Source: a virus
Strand: one strand, 5' to 3'
Virus record (IMG/VR): IMGVR_UViG_3300048006_000060
Coordinates: 1-22,592 of that record
Length of the DNA: 22,592 nucleotides
Positions 15,774 to 22,036 of this stretch are shown piece after piece. Within the stretch, counting starts at the first letter, position 1, and every line of letters starts with the position of its first letter. The position numbers and the translations under genes are program-made. Below the pieces are notes generated by a model. That model saw only the letters and a list, made by a program, of their open reading frames with translations, was not told where the DNA came from and ran no database searches.

Positions 15774-16185
15774 CTTTATTCCCGTTTAAGTAAGTGATAG
15801 CGGCCTGTAGTACTTCCGTGTTGTCGTTGAACCCACCTAGCGCCCTGTTACATTTGTGACACAGCCAGCCCCTAAAGGTTTCGTTCTCGTGGTCGTGGTC
15901 TAGTACCCAGCTACCGTTCTTTGTGTTTCCTGTGCCTTTTACGTCCTCCTCTGATCCTTTGCAGATGGGGCAGTGGTAGCCCTCCTCTGGCATCCCGTGT
16001 TTCTCCCTGAGACGCTTGCGTACCTTCTGCATCTCGTTGTTACACTTTCGGCACTCAGCCCTTAGGTAGTTACCACCTGAGGCCATGTTGTAAGCGTCCA
16101 GTGGTAAGTACTGGTCACACTTAGAACACACCTTGCCGTGTCCCGCACCTAGGTCCTCGTGTTCAAAGAAGCACAACTGGTTCAT
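15763..16185 (-). CDS. Endonuclease VII-like HNH nuclease (T4 gp49 family)
   Basis: 140 residues from the ATG at 16183-16185, which overlaps the polymerase stop (TAATG). The frame stays open 54 bp further upstream inside the polymerase gene, but that extension is unlikely. It has two zinc sites: C20/C23/C45/C48 in an N-terminal ribbon, and C72/C75/C109/C112 matching the structural zinc of T4 endonuclease VII. The catalytic region DHDH (96-99) and N113 directly after the last cysteine match the T4 layout (D40, H41, H43, N62). It would cut branched DNA. Alternatively it is a free-standing homing-type HNH enzyme placed beside polA; the tight TAATG coupling favours an integrated operon member. 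Confidence 0.88.
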   Translation of the reverse strand: MNQLCFFEHEDLGAGHGKVCSKCDQYLPLDAYNMASGGNYLRAECRKCNNEMQKVRKRLREKHGMPEEGYHCPICKGSEEDVKGTGNTKNGSWVLDHDHENETFRGWLCHKCNRALGGFNDNTEVLQAAITYLNGNKDEL

Positions 16186-17834
16186 TAGTGTGTCTCTGCC
16201 CACGAGTCTCCGACTTGGTACTCTCCGTCGAGGGGGCATCGGAGTTTAAAAGATAGGCCAGCCTCCTTGATTGCGCTGACTGCGAGCCTGCCGAACATCT
16301 CTGCTTGTTCTGTAGCCACCTCCGACTGTATCTCGTCATGTATGTTCCCCACCAGTTTGTAGTCGATTCCTTGGACCTTAGCTTTGGAATCTAAGATCAC
16401 CAGAGCCCTTTTCATAACGATAGCCCCAGCCGCCTGTAGTAGTGTGTTTAGTGCACTATGCTCTGATCTAACGAAAAGCTTTCGTCCGTCGAGGCCTCTG
16501 AGCCAACCGCGCTTAGACGCTGTTCCAACTCGTGTTCGTAGAGTTTCAAGAGCAGGTGTGTTTCGTAGAAAGCGTTGCCTAAGTTCACTGCCGTCTCTTG
16601 CAGTTCCTCCGACGATACTTCCAATCTTGGCGTCTCCTGCTCCGTAGAGGAAAGCATAGATGAAAGTCTTTGCCTGAGGTCTTGTTGCAAGTCCTGAAGC
16701 AACTTGATTTCTGGTGTGAATGTCTTCTTTAAGTAGGACATCGGTAAACTCCTGATCGTTCATGTAGTGAGCCAGCATACGTAGCTCTAGTCCACTGGCG
16801 TCTGCACCTACCAGCTTACGTCCCTGTGGTACAATCCAGCACTCCCTGCACTCCTTGCCGTACTCTGAGTTACTAGAGGGAACCTGTGCCATGTTAGGCG
16901 TCTGGTGAGTCATGCGCCCTGTGACAGCACCGTTAGTAGTTACTCTCCCGTGTACCCTTCCGTCCTCCTGTACGTGCTCTAGCCACGATGATACCTGCGC
17001 GTAACGCTTCTGGTACATGAGGTAGTTAAGTACGAGCTTAGCCTCTGGTATATGCTGGTTCTCCGCAAGAGCCCTCTCATCGACCATCGGTCTGCCCGTA
17101 GGCGTGAGTTCCGTCCATACTGCACCCTTAGCCTCAAGTCGCTCTGCGACCTGTTGCCTACTGCCGGGATTGAAGACAGTAACCTTGTCCTTGAGGCGGT
17201 TCCCTGTTTTGTCAGACCACCTTTCCTCGACGATAGGCGGGAACACTCCTTGCAGTTCCGCTTCAATATCATACATAAGCTCCTTAAACAAGGCACAAAG
17301 TACGTGGCACTTACGCTCGTCCAGTAGCCACCCGTTGCGTACCTGTTCCTGTATGATCCACTGTACCTCGTGCTCTAGGTCTATGGCTTCCTGATCGAAC
17401 CCTGCTAGCTCTACCAGTAGACGCTTGTAGACAGCCTCAGTGACTTCGGTGTCTCTGATGCAGTAGTCAATCATGGCAGGTGTTAACTTAGACCAGTCAT
17501 CGTGGTCACCCTTAGGGAAGCCTAGAGTGTTGCCCCAGTTCCGTAGGGAGTGACCACCAGACCGACTAGGGTCAGCGAGTCTGGACAGTACTAAAGTGTC
17601 AAGGACCATAGTCCTGTCAAAAGTAAAATTCCAAAGACGCTCGACCACAGGCACATCAAAACCAACTCCGTTGTGGAATACGAATTTACACTCTTGACGA
17701 TTCGATACATACGCTTTGAAGTCTTCTTCATTACAGATTACCTCCGATACTCCGTTGTGTCGGCAGACAGCGCACCAGATAACTGTGGAGTCTAGGCCGT
17801 CCGTCTCGATATCACAAAAGACTAAGTCACTCAA
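16185..17834 (-). CDS. DNA polymerase, family A (T7 gp5-like) with 3'-5' exonuclease
   Basis: 549 residues. Replicates the phage genome. Exonuclease motifs: D8/E10 (DIETDG), FHNGVGFD (53-60), and Y124-xxx-D128. Polymerase motif A is D345 in GADASGLELR; motif B/O-helix has R385, K389 and Y393 (TFIYAFLYGAG); motif C is H499-D500-E501. Y393 aligns with position 762 of E. coli Pol I (Tyr, as in T7 Y526). It is about 150 residues shorter than T7 gp5, and I see no counterpart of the thioredoxin-binding thumb loop. The start is a TTG overlapping the helicase stop (TTGA, 17831-17834), with GGAG about 10 bp upstream; no ATG is available near the conserved DIETDG. Confidence 0.95.
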   Translation of the reverse strand: MSDLVFCDIETDGLDSTVIWCAVCRHNGVSEVICNEEDFKAYVSNRQECKFVFHNGVGFDVPVVERLWNFTFDRTMVLDTLVLSRLADPSRSGGHSLRNWGNTLGFPKGDHDDWSKLTPAMIDYCIRDTEVTEAVYKRLLVELAGFDQEAIDLEHEVQWIIQEQVRNGWLLDERKCHVLCALFKELMYDIEAELQGVFPPIVEERWSDKTGNRLKDKVTVFNPGSRQQVAERLEAKGAVWTELTPTGRPMVDERALAENQHIPEAKLVLNYLMYQKRYAQVSSWLEHVQEDGRVHGRVTTNGAVTGRMTHQTPNMAQVPSSNSEYGKECRECWIVPQGRKLVGADASGLELRMLAHYMNDQEFTDVLLKEDIHTRNQVASGLATRPQAKTFIYAFLYGAGDAKIGSIVGGTARDGSELRQRFLRNTPALETLRTRVGTASKRGWLRGLDGRKLFVRSEHSALNTLLQAAGAIVMKRALVILDSKAKVQGIDYKLVGNIHDEIQSEVATEQAEMFGRLAVSAIKEAGLSFKLRCPLDGEYQVGDSWAETH

Positions 17835-19462
17835 AACTCTGTCTCCGGTGGGTTAGGGTTAGCGCACTCGTGGATGCGTCCGGTAAACTTGTCGTACCGT
17901 AGGAAGCAGGCGGGTCCAGTTTCACCAGAGTAACGGTTCTTTAGGATACGTACAGTCGTAGTGTTCCTAATGTCCTCGTCTTGGTTCTGCTGGTCACGCT
18001 CCATGCCTATGACGATATCGGATAGCTGTGCTATACTCTGGCTACCACGGAGGTCCTGCAGGCTGATCCTGCCCCCGTCTTCGTGTGCTGTACCAGAGCT
18101 ACGCCGTAGGTGTGAGACTAGGAACAACGTGATACCCGTCTCAGCTACTAGCGTCCTAAGCTTGGTCATGATCTCGTCTATAGCTTTCCGTTCGTCCCCG
18201 TTCTCTTGAGAAGAAACCACGATGGACAAGTGGTCGAGGATGATATATCGACAGTCGCAGGCCTTTGCCATGTGCCGTACTCTTGAAAGAAGCTCATCGG
18301 CTGACGTTGATCCCCAGTGATCGAACAGGTAATAACGTCCAGACCCCATCGTTGCTTCCCAATGAGGTCTAAGCTCATCAATAGGCGAGTCTTCCTCCAG
18401 ATGGAGTCTCCTAGATGATGCCACCGACATAATTCCCAGAGCTGTCGTTGCGACATCTTCCTCCAGTGCAAGTACACCGATGTTGGCGTCTGTGCGCTGA
18501 AGCAAATCGTACTCAAGTTCTCTGATAAACTGGGATTTTCCCATACCACTACCGCTGGTGATAGTGACGAGTTCGAAAGGTCTGTGTCCTCTTGTGATTT
18601 CATTTAGTCCGTCCCACGGGTACGGTATGCTCTGCACCTGTCGTTTGTTTACTAGCTTGTCCCAAGTCTCGTTACCCGCAATGATGCCGTCAGGTCTGTA
18701 CGTCTTAGCGTCCCAGAAGGCCTGTGTAAACTCCTGAATCCGGTTAGCCATGAGCATTTCACTGGCGTCCTTCATCGGTAGCTTACAGATCTTCAGCTTG
18801 TTAGGACTGAATACGTCCTTGACTTGCTCTAGGGCTAGCTCTCCAGCCTTGTCCATGTCGAAACATAAGACCACCTGCTCGTAGCCCTCTAGCCACTCTA
18901 GGTTAGCCTTGATCTCCTTGGAGGCGCTGGAGGCTCCTGCCCGTAGTGACACAACATCGTACTTCTGTCCGAACATTTCGTAAACTGACATTGCGTCCAG
19001 TTCACCTTCTGTTACGACTAAGTACTTGCCTTTGCCCCGACAGTGTTTCTGTCCGAACAGGCCCACGTTACTCTGGTCACCTGATGCACTAAACTGCTTA
19101 GCTTTGACTACACGTTTCTTAGCCGCTACTAGCTCTCCAGTGTCTCTGTCGTAGTACGGGTAGTAGTGTGTCTCTATGGACCCGTCCGGAGCGTAGTCTA
19201 CGGTGACTTGGTATCGTCTACACGTAGCCTCTGAGAGCCTCCGGTCAGGGATAGCTGACACTACGCCCCGCATGTTTAAGTTTGTAGGTGTGTCCACCTG
19301 TTCAGTGCTCCTGTGGGGATCTAGTCCCTCTCCTGTGTTCCCGTTTACATGGTATCCGCAGTCTGGGGAGAAACAATGCCGCCCCCCGTTAGAGTAGACG
19401 GCAAGGTTATCCTTACTACCACACTGAGGGCACTCCTCGTGGTATAAGAATTTATCACTCAT
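17831..19462 (-). CDS. Bifunctional DNA primase-helicase (T7 gp4-like)
   Basis: 543 residues, near the length of T7 gp4 (566). N-terminal zinc-binding site: C11, C14, C30, C35. TOPRIM primase part: E152 in VVTEGELDAM, D202 and D204 in CFDMDKAG. DnaB/RecA-type helicase part: Walker A GSGMGKS (304-310), LALEED (331-336), Walker B YIILDH (406-411), the SHLRR segment (450-454), and RGSQSIAQLSD (472-482). Both activities should therefore be intact: priming on the lagging strand and 5'-3' unwinding at the fork. Start overlaps the preceding stop (TAATG at 19460-19464), and its stop overlaps the polymerase start. Confidence 0.95.
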   Translation of the reverse strand: MSDKFLYHEECPQCGSKDNLAVYSNGGRHCFSPDCGYHVNGNTGEGLDPHRSTEQVDTPTNLNMRGVVSAIPDRRLSEATCRRYQVTVDYAPDGSIETHYYPYYDRDTGELVAAKKRVVKAKQFSASGDQSNVGLFGQKHCRGKGKYLVVTEGELDAMSVYEMFGQKYDVVSLRAGASSASKEIKANLEWLEGYEQVVLCFDMDKAGELALEQVKDVFSPNKLKICKLPMKDASEMLMANRIQEFTQAFWDAKTYRPDGIIAGNETWDKLVNKRQVQSIPYPWDGLNEITRGHRPFELVTITSGSGMGKSQFIRELEYDLLQRTDANIGVLALEEDVATTALGIMSVASSRRLHLEEDSPIDELRPHWEATMGSGRYYLFDHWGSTSADELLSRVRHMAKACDCRYIILDHLSIVVSSQENGDERKAIDEIMTKLRTLVAETGITLFLVSHLRRSSGTAHEDGGRISLQDLRGSQSIAQLSDIVIGMERDQQNQDEDIRNTTTVRILKNRYSGETGPACFLRYDKFTGRIHECANPNPPETEF

Positions 19463-19836
19463 TAGAAGTCTGCAACCTCTGGTGAGCCTTCGGCTTCTTC
19501 TAACACACGGACAGCCTCAAGGTACGTAGGAGTACCGTGTACTGGGTGCGCTGGGCCTGTCTTAAACTTCAGACGGACACGGGAGTTATAAGGTACTTCC
19601 CCGTTGTACCGCCCACCTTCGGCATCGTACATACCAATGTTGTACTTAGACTTAAACTTACGTTGCTTAGCGCCCTCGTACTCCTTGATCTTGACACCCT
19701 CTGCCGCCAGAGTAGCCGCATCGTCCTCAGACATGGTGATTGTCATTGAGTACGTACCTGTGTCCTGACCGTTGTACACATCGGTAGTGGTGACGTTGCT
19801 GAAGTTTACTGTGCCTTCGATAGTCTTGCTTGTCAT
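19462..19836 (-). CDS. Putative single-stranded DNA-binding protein
   Basis: 124 residues from the ATG at 19834-19836, preceded by GGAG at 10 bp. The frame extends upstream, but only across the hairpin and the end of another gene. The protein is beta-rich (TVNFSNVTTTDVYNGQDTG, then a KQRKFKSKYN basic segment and VRLKFKTG) and ends in a short acidic tail closing with phenylalanine (ADF), as T7 gp2.5 does. It is much shorter than gp2.5 (232 residues), so it may belong to another OB-fold phage SSB family such as the Enc34/DUF2815 type. It is first in the primase-helicase/polymerase operon, the expected place. The call rests on context plus sequence style. Confidence 0.65.
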   Translation of the reverse strand: MTSKTIEGTVNFSNVTTTDVYNGQDTGTYSMTITMSEDDAATLAAEGVKIKEYEGAKQRKFKSKYNIGMYDAEGGRYNGEVPYNSRVRLKFKTGPAHPVHGTPTYLEAVRVLEEAEGSPEVADF

Positions 19837-19856
19837 ATGGATTAATCTCCGTTGGT

Positions 19857-19877
19857 TAAAAGAGTTCCCGAGGGAAC
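19857..19877 (-). terminator. Terminator- or attenuator-like hairpin before the SSB gene
   Basis: On the minus strand GTTCCC-TC-GGGAAC (19864-19877) is followed at once by TCTTTT (19858-19863). The stem is 6 bp with a very small loop, so in practice probably 5 bp with a CTCG tetraloop. It lies directly after the stop of the 48-residue gene and just before the SSB ribosome-binding site. Replication-gene transcription must therefore read through it or start within a few bases. The stem is weak, and an attenuator is more likely than a full stop. Confidence 0.5.
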
Positions 19878-19879
19878 AC

Positions 19880-20026
19880 CTATAGTATCTCACGTTTAGG
19901 GTCGTGAGTCAACCCCTTTTGCCTAGATTGGTATTTCTTGGCATATTTCTTACGGTCCCTGTGTGGTCCTCCCTTGTTGTGGTCGTGCTTAGCCACAGGA
20001 TTCCTTAGTTTAACTTTAGTATTCAT
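19880..20026 (-). CDS. Small basic protein (48 residues)
   Basis: ATG at 20024-20026, TAG at 19880-19882, with AGGAGG at an ideal spacing. It is highly basic and His-rich: the N-terminal part LRNPVAKHDHNKGGPHRDRKK is followed by YAKKYQSRQKG. The phrase NPVAKH...H.DRKK is seen in short uncharacterised phage proteins near replication genes (DUF7230-like in my recollection; unverified). The charge suggests nucleic-acid binding. It stands alone between a repeat-bearing leader and a hairpin. Confidence 0.75.
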   Translation of the reverse strand: MNTKVKLRNPVAKHDHNKGGPHRDRKKYAKKYQSRQKGLTHDPKREIL

Positions 20027-20045
20027 AAGTCCTCCTATGGTTACT

Positions 20046-20100
20046 ACTGTAGTACTACCTACAGTACTTACTAAGTTAACTACTCTAGTACTACTCTAGT
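20046..20100 (-). repeat. Short direct and inverted repeats in the leader of the replication operon
   Basis: Two perfect tandem copies of an 11-bp unit occur at 20079-20089 and 20090-20100 (ACTAGAGTAGT on the minus strand; the second overlaps the stop of the 77-residue gene). A perfect 7-bp inverted repeat, ACTGTAG-TACTAC-CTACAGT, lies at 20046-20065. The stretch 20027-20095 has no gene. The repeats could be a regulator binding site, a leader RNA structure or an origin component; the sequence alone does not decide. Confidence 0.7.
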
Positions 20101-20329
20101 AATCTTTAGTAATACTTAAGTATATTTTATCATAGTCCTCCTGCATTTGCAACACTTGATCCTGTGAAATATTACCATCATCCTCTATTGACACGGTATT
20201 CTCTAGCTCCCAGTTAGCCGCTATAGATACCGTGAGGCACTCTGTGCACAGGTCGTAGTGTACGCCCCTGTGGTCTTTCTTGAGTGTCTCTAGGTCGTCC
20301 AAGATCACATCACAAGCCTTACACCTCAT
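20096..20329 (-). CDS. Small zinc-ribbon-like protein
   Basis: 77 residues. Two cysteine pairs, C3-x2-C6 and C28-x2-C31, form a likely zinc-binding ribbon, with DVILDDLETLKKD between them. The C-terminal part is acidic (ISQDQVLQMQEDYDKIY). Small proteins of this layout, MRCKAC...LC.EC, are common in T7-like and cyanophage early regions and remain uncharacterised. The zinc site suggests binding to nucleic acid or to a host protein (inference). The start overlaps the upstream gene by 11 bp. Confidence 0.75.
   Translation of the reverse strand: MRCKACDVILDDLETLKKDHRGVHYDLCTECLTVSIAANWELENTVSIEDDGNISQDQVLQMQEDYDKIYLSITKDY
20124..20152 (-). promoter_or_regulatory. Possible sigma-70 promoter before the replication operon
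   Basis: On the minus strand TTGCAA (20147-20152), 17 bp, then TAAAAT (20124-20129). Matches to the consensus are moderate. It lies in the 3' end of the 77-residue gene and would start transcripts about 90 bases before the 48-residue gene, with the repeats in the leader. The region is AT-rich, so a chance match is possible. Confidence 0.35.
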
Positions 20330-20462
20330 CTTTAGTACCCCCTGAGAAGGCCGCAGACAGGCAGAAGTAGGCTACTACCCCTAGGGCCACTGGAATTAAC
20401 ACTGGGAACAGTAGACAAGCTCCTGCCGCCACTAGCAAATCAAAACTATCGTACTTTTTCAC
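20319..20462 (-). CDS. Small membrane protein (47 residues)
   Basis: GTG start at 20460-20462 overlaps the TGA of the upstream gene and has GGAGG 7 bp before it; an ATG at 20504 lies inside the upstream gene and is less likely. After a short basic N-terminus (MKKYDSFD) comes a 30-residue hydrophobic stretch (about 9-38) with two prolines, then a short charged tail (GGTKDEV). It is probably a single-pass inner-membrane peptide with N-terminus inside. Holin, antiholin and host-takeover roles are all conceivable; none is shown. Confidence 0.65.
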   Translation of the reverse strand: MKKYDSFDLLVAAGACLLFPVLIPVALGVVAYFCLSAAFSGGTKDEV

Positions 20463-20653
20463 CCGTTGTCCTCCGGTCCGAATATCTGAGCGTACGCTTT
20501 GCATAGCTCTTGGTAGCTCTTGTCCCTGTAACTCTGTCGTATCGAATCACGAGCTAGAGCTACCACTGACGCAAAGTCTATGAAGTTAAACTCAAACTCC
20601 GTCAGGTCTTGAATCATCTGCTCCTGTGACAGATCTGGTTCGTTGTAGTCCAC
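20459..20653 (-). CDS. Small hypothetical protein downstream of the strong promoter
   Basis: 64 residues from a GTG at 20651-20653 with AAAGGAG at 8-9 bp; the first internal ATG (codon 13) has no such site. The sequence is helical and acidic at the N-terminus (DYNEPDLSQEQMIQDLTEFEFNF), then mixed (VVALARDSIRQSYRDKSYQELCKAY). No family recognised. It is the first gene after the near-consensus promoter, with a leader of only about 20 bases. Confidence 0.7.
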   Translation of the reverse strand: MDYNEPDLSQEQMIQDLTEFEFNFIDFASVVALARDSIRQSYRDKSYQELCKAYAQIFGPEDNG

Positions 20654-20676
20654 GTTTAGTTCTCCTTTGGGTCTAT

Positions 20677-20705
20677 ATTATAACATAAGTTAAAGCAAAA
20701 GTCAA
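20677..20705 (-). promoter_or_regulatory. Near-consensus sigma-70 promoter, leftward
   Basis: On the minus strand TTGACT (20700-20705), a 17-bp AT-rich spacer, then TATAAT (20677-20682). That is 11 of 12 consensus bases at optimal spacing. Transcription would start near 20670, just before the AAAGGAG of the 64-residue gene. It should drive the small genes and possibly the replication operon using host RNA polymerase. The -35 box overlaps the stop codon of the 44-residue gene. Confidence 0.85.
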
Positions 20706-20836
20706 GTAAAATATATAAGTAATAGTACCGTTATTAGTGCTAGCGTCCCTAGCCACAGGATAGCCTGTAAAACTTCTACAAACTCACCCACCGTGAGCGT
20801 AAATACTAAAAATAACGCTAGTATCACCCAGATCAC
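20702..20836 (-). CDS. Tiny two-span membrane protein (44 residues)
   Basis: GTG start at 20834-20836 with GGGAGG 9 bp upstream; TGA at 20702-20704. Two hydrophobic segments, about 1-16 (MIWVILALFLVFTLTV) and 23-43, are separated by a short acidic turn (GEFVEV). Almost the whole protein would lie in the membrane. It fills what would otherwise be the longest gap in the right arm. A minimal holin-like protein is one possibility. The reading frame is short, so coding status rests on the ribosome-binding site, hydropathy and tight placement. Confidence 0.6.
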   Translation of the reverse strand: MIWVILALFLVFTLTVGEFVEVLQAILWLGTLALITVLLLIYFT

Positions 20837-20837
20837 C

Positions 20838-21314
20838 CTAGACAGCCTCCCTACCGTACCACTTCATCGGTATACCACGGGCGTCCCAGTCATCAGCCTT
20901 GAAATTGTAGTAAATCTGGTATCCTAAGACAGCGTCAGGCCGTTTGCACTCGTCCGGCATACACTGAGGCGGGTCAGTGAACCCACGGATGCCCTGTAAG
21001 GCCACAGGAGGCCGCTGAAGAGCTTTAAAGTGCTCCCTAATGGTCTTGTGTACCTTAGAATAACGTCTCTCGTACTCCCTCCCAAGGGCTCCTAGGTGGT
21101 ACAAGGTCCACTCGTAGTGGTCTAGGGATGACCGGACCCAGACTGCACTAGGATGGTTCTTGTGGGTAGGCTTGTACGCCACCTGTACACCGTCTAGCTC
21201 TACGTGGGCAGTACTGAGAAGCTGGGCAGTCTCTAGGATCATCTTAACCACGTGTCGGTCACACTGAGCCTCAGCGGCCTGTGTGGGGTCACGTGACAGG
21301 TAAAATATGTTCAT
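20838..21314 (-). CDS. Conserved phage protein of MNIFYL..DP / CDRHVVKM type
   Basis: 158 residues from the ATG at 21312-21314, preceded by TGGAGG and one base after the upstream stop. Signature phrases are MNIFYLSRDP, CDRHVVKMILETAQLLSTAH (about 18-37), YKPTHKNHPSAVW (about 47-59), and a C-terminal QCMPDECKRPDAV (about 116-128) followed by an aromatic YYNFK and W. I recall this as a widespread but uncharacterised phage family, with only a loose resemblance to the pyrimidine-dimer glycosylase (Pyr_excise) pattern. Conserved His, Asp and Glu residues suggest an enzyme. I do not assign a reaction. Confidence 0.8.
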   Translation of the reverse strand: MNIFYLSRDPTQAAEAQCDRHVVKMILETAQLLSTAHVELDGVQVAYKPTHKNHPSAVWVRSSLDHYEWTLYHLGALGREYERRYSKVHKTIREHFKALQRPPVALQGIRGFTDPPQCMPDECKRPDAVLGYQIYYNFKADDWDARGIPMKWYGREAV

Positions 21315-21315
21315 T

Positions 21316-21519
21316 CTAAGCCTCCAGTATGCGTGATAGCTGAGTATACACGGAATACATGGCACTTTCAACGTCTACCGTGTCCCCTAGTCTACCCTGT
21401 ACAAAATCTTCTATTGTCATACCCTCCAGATCAGCAGTACAGCCAGAGTAGTTTAGTAACTCTGTCAACACTTCGGCTTGCTTCTCAGTAATGGTTAAGT
21501 GTACTGCGTCCCTGTGCAT
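21316..21519 (-). CDS. Small hypothetical protein
   Basis: 67 residues, ATG at 21517-21519 with GGGAG about 9 bp upstream. Largely helical and acidic: LTITEKQAEVLTELLNYSG then DLEGMTIEDFVQGRLGD and a C-terminal helix. No family recognised. It lies 2 bp after the upstream gene and 1 bp before the conserved 158-residue gene, so it is part of the same transcript. Confidence 0.7.
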   Translation of the reverse strand: MHRDAVHLTITEKQAEVLTELLNYSGCTADLEGMTIEDFVQGRLGDTVDVESAMYSVYTQLSRILEA

Positions 21520-21521
21520 TT

Positions 21522-21740
21522 TTAGTCGCTCCCTAGTAGAATGTTGTCCTCAATCAAGGCCTCAAAGTAATCCATGTTCCAGCCCTCGTGCATATCCTTA
21601 CCGCCTACTGTGATTTTGTCAATGGTCACTAGGTCCCTGTAGTCATCACAATCTAGCGTCCAGTGCACTGTAACATCTAACGTAGCCCACTCGCAGTCTA
21701 ATTCAAAGTCATCCTGATAACTTCCATATCGTTTACTCAT
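21522..21740 (-). CDS. Small hypothetical protein
   Basis: 72 residues from the ATG at 21738-21740, which overlaps the stop of the 28-residue gene (ATGA) and has GGGAG about 9 bp upstream. An in-frame ATG five codons earlier lacks a ribosome-binding site. The sequence is acidic and beta-rich (FELDCEWATLDVTVHWTLDC), ending in a helix (WNMDYFEALIEDNILLG). No family recognised. Confidence 0.7.
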   Translation of the reverse strand: MSKRYGSYQDDFELDCEWATLDVTVHWTLDCDDYRDLVTIDKITVGGKDMHEGWNMDYFEALIEDNILLGSD

Positions 21741-21823
21741 GTAAAGTACTCCCATAGTAAAAGTGCGCTAGTGAACACAGACACAAACAGCAGAGCCGCT
21801 AGCATTTCGTTGTCTAAGTGCAT
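21737..21823 (-). CDS. Miniature membrane peptide (28 residues)
   Basis: ATG at 21821-21823, TGA at 21737-21739. After MHLDNE comes a single hydrophobic segment (about 7-24) ending in WEYFT. It begins 2 bp after the upstream peptide's stop, and its stop overlaps the next start (ATGA). A GGAG lies 11 bp upstream, slightly far. Coding is suggested by exact tiling and hydropathy; so short a frame could still be chance. Confidence 0.5.
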   Translation of the reverse strand: MHLDNEMLAALLFVSVFTSALLLWEYFT

Positions 21824-21825
21824 AC

Positions 21826-21906
21826 CTATGTCTTCTCCGAAAAGATAAGCCAAGCTATCACCACTAGGCAACCTAGGCCCCATAACCATACTATCTCAGT
21901 TTCCAT
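21826..21906 (-). CDS. Miniature membrane peptide (26 residues)
   Basis: ATG at 21904-21906 overlaps the upstream TAA (TAATG) and has GGAG 9 bp before it; TAG at 21826-21828. The sequence is a short acidic N-terminus (METE), a Trp-rich hydrophobic span (IVWLWGLGCLVVIAWLIF) and a charged end (SEKT), a classic single-span layout. Its reality rests on start-stop coupling and hydropathy. Confidence 0.5.
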   Translation of the reverse strand: METEIVWLWGLGCLVVIAWLIFSEKT

Positions 21907-22034
21907 TAGTCAAGGCTCCTGTGTGCGGCCTTTAGCGAGCTAAATTCGTGCCACTGTCCTGTGGCGTCCCTGTAGGAGTATTTCTCGTACCACTGCTGGA
22001 TAGAGACTCCCCTGTACTCGTGTAGTCTAATCAT
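21906..22034 (-). CDS. Small hypothetical protein (42 residues)
   Basis: ATG at 22032-22034 with AGGAGG 10 bp upstream; TAA at 21906-21908. The phrase YRGVSIQQWYEKYSYRD followed by FSSLKAAHRSLD resembles very short phage proteins of the pattern Y.G..I...Y..Y...F.SLK.A...ID, all without known function. It begins 2 bp after the 74-residue gene. Confidence 0.65.
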   Translation of the reverse strand: MIRLHEYRGVSIQQWYEKYSYRDATGQWHEFSSLKAAHRSLD

Positions 22035-22036
22035 GT

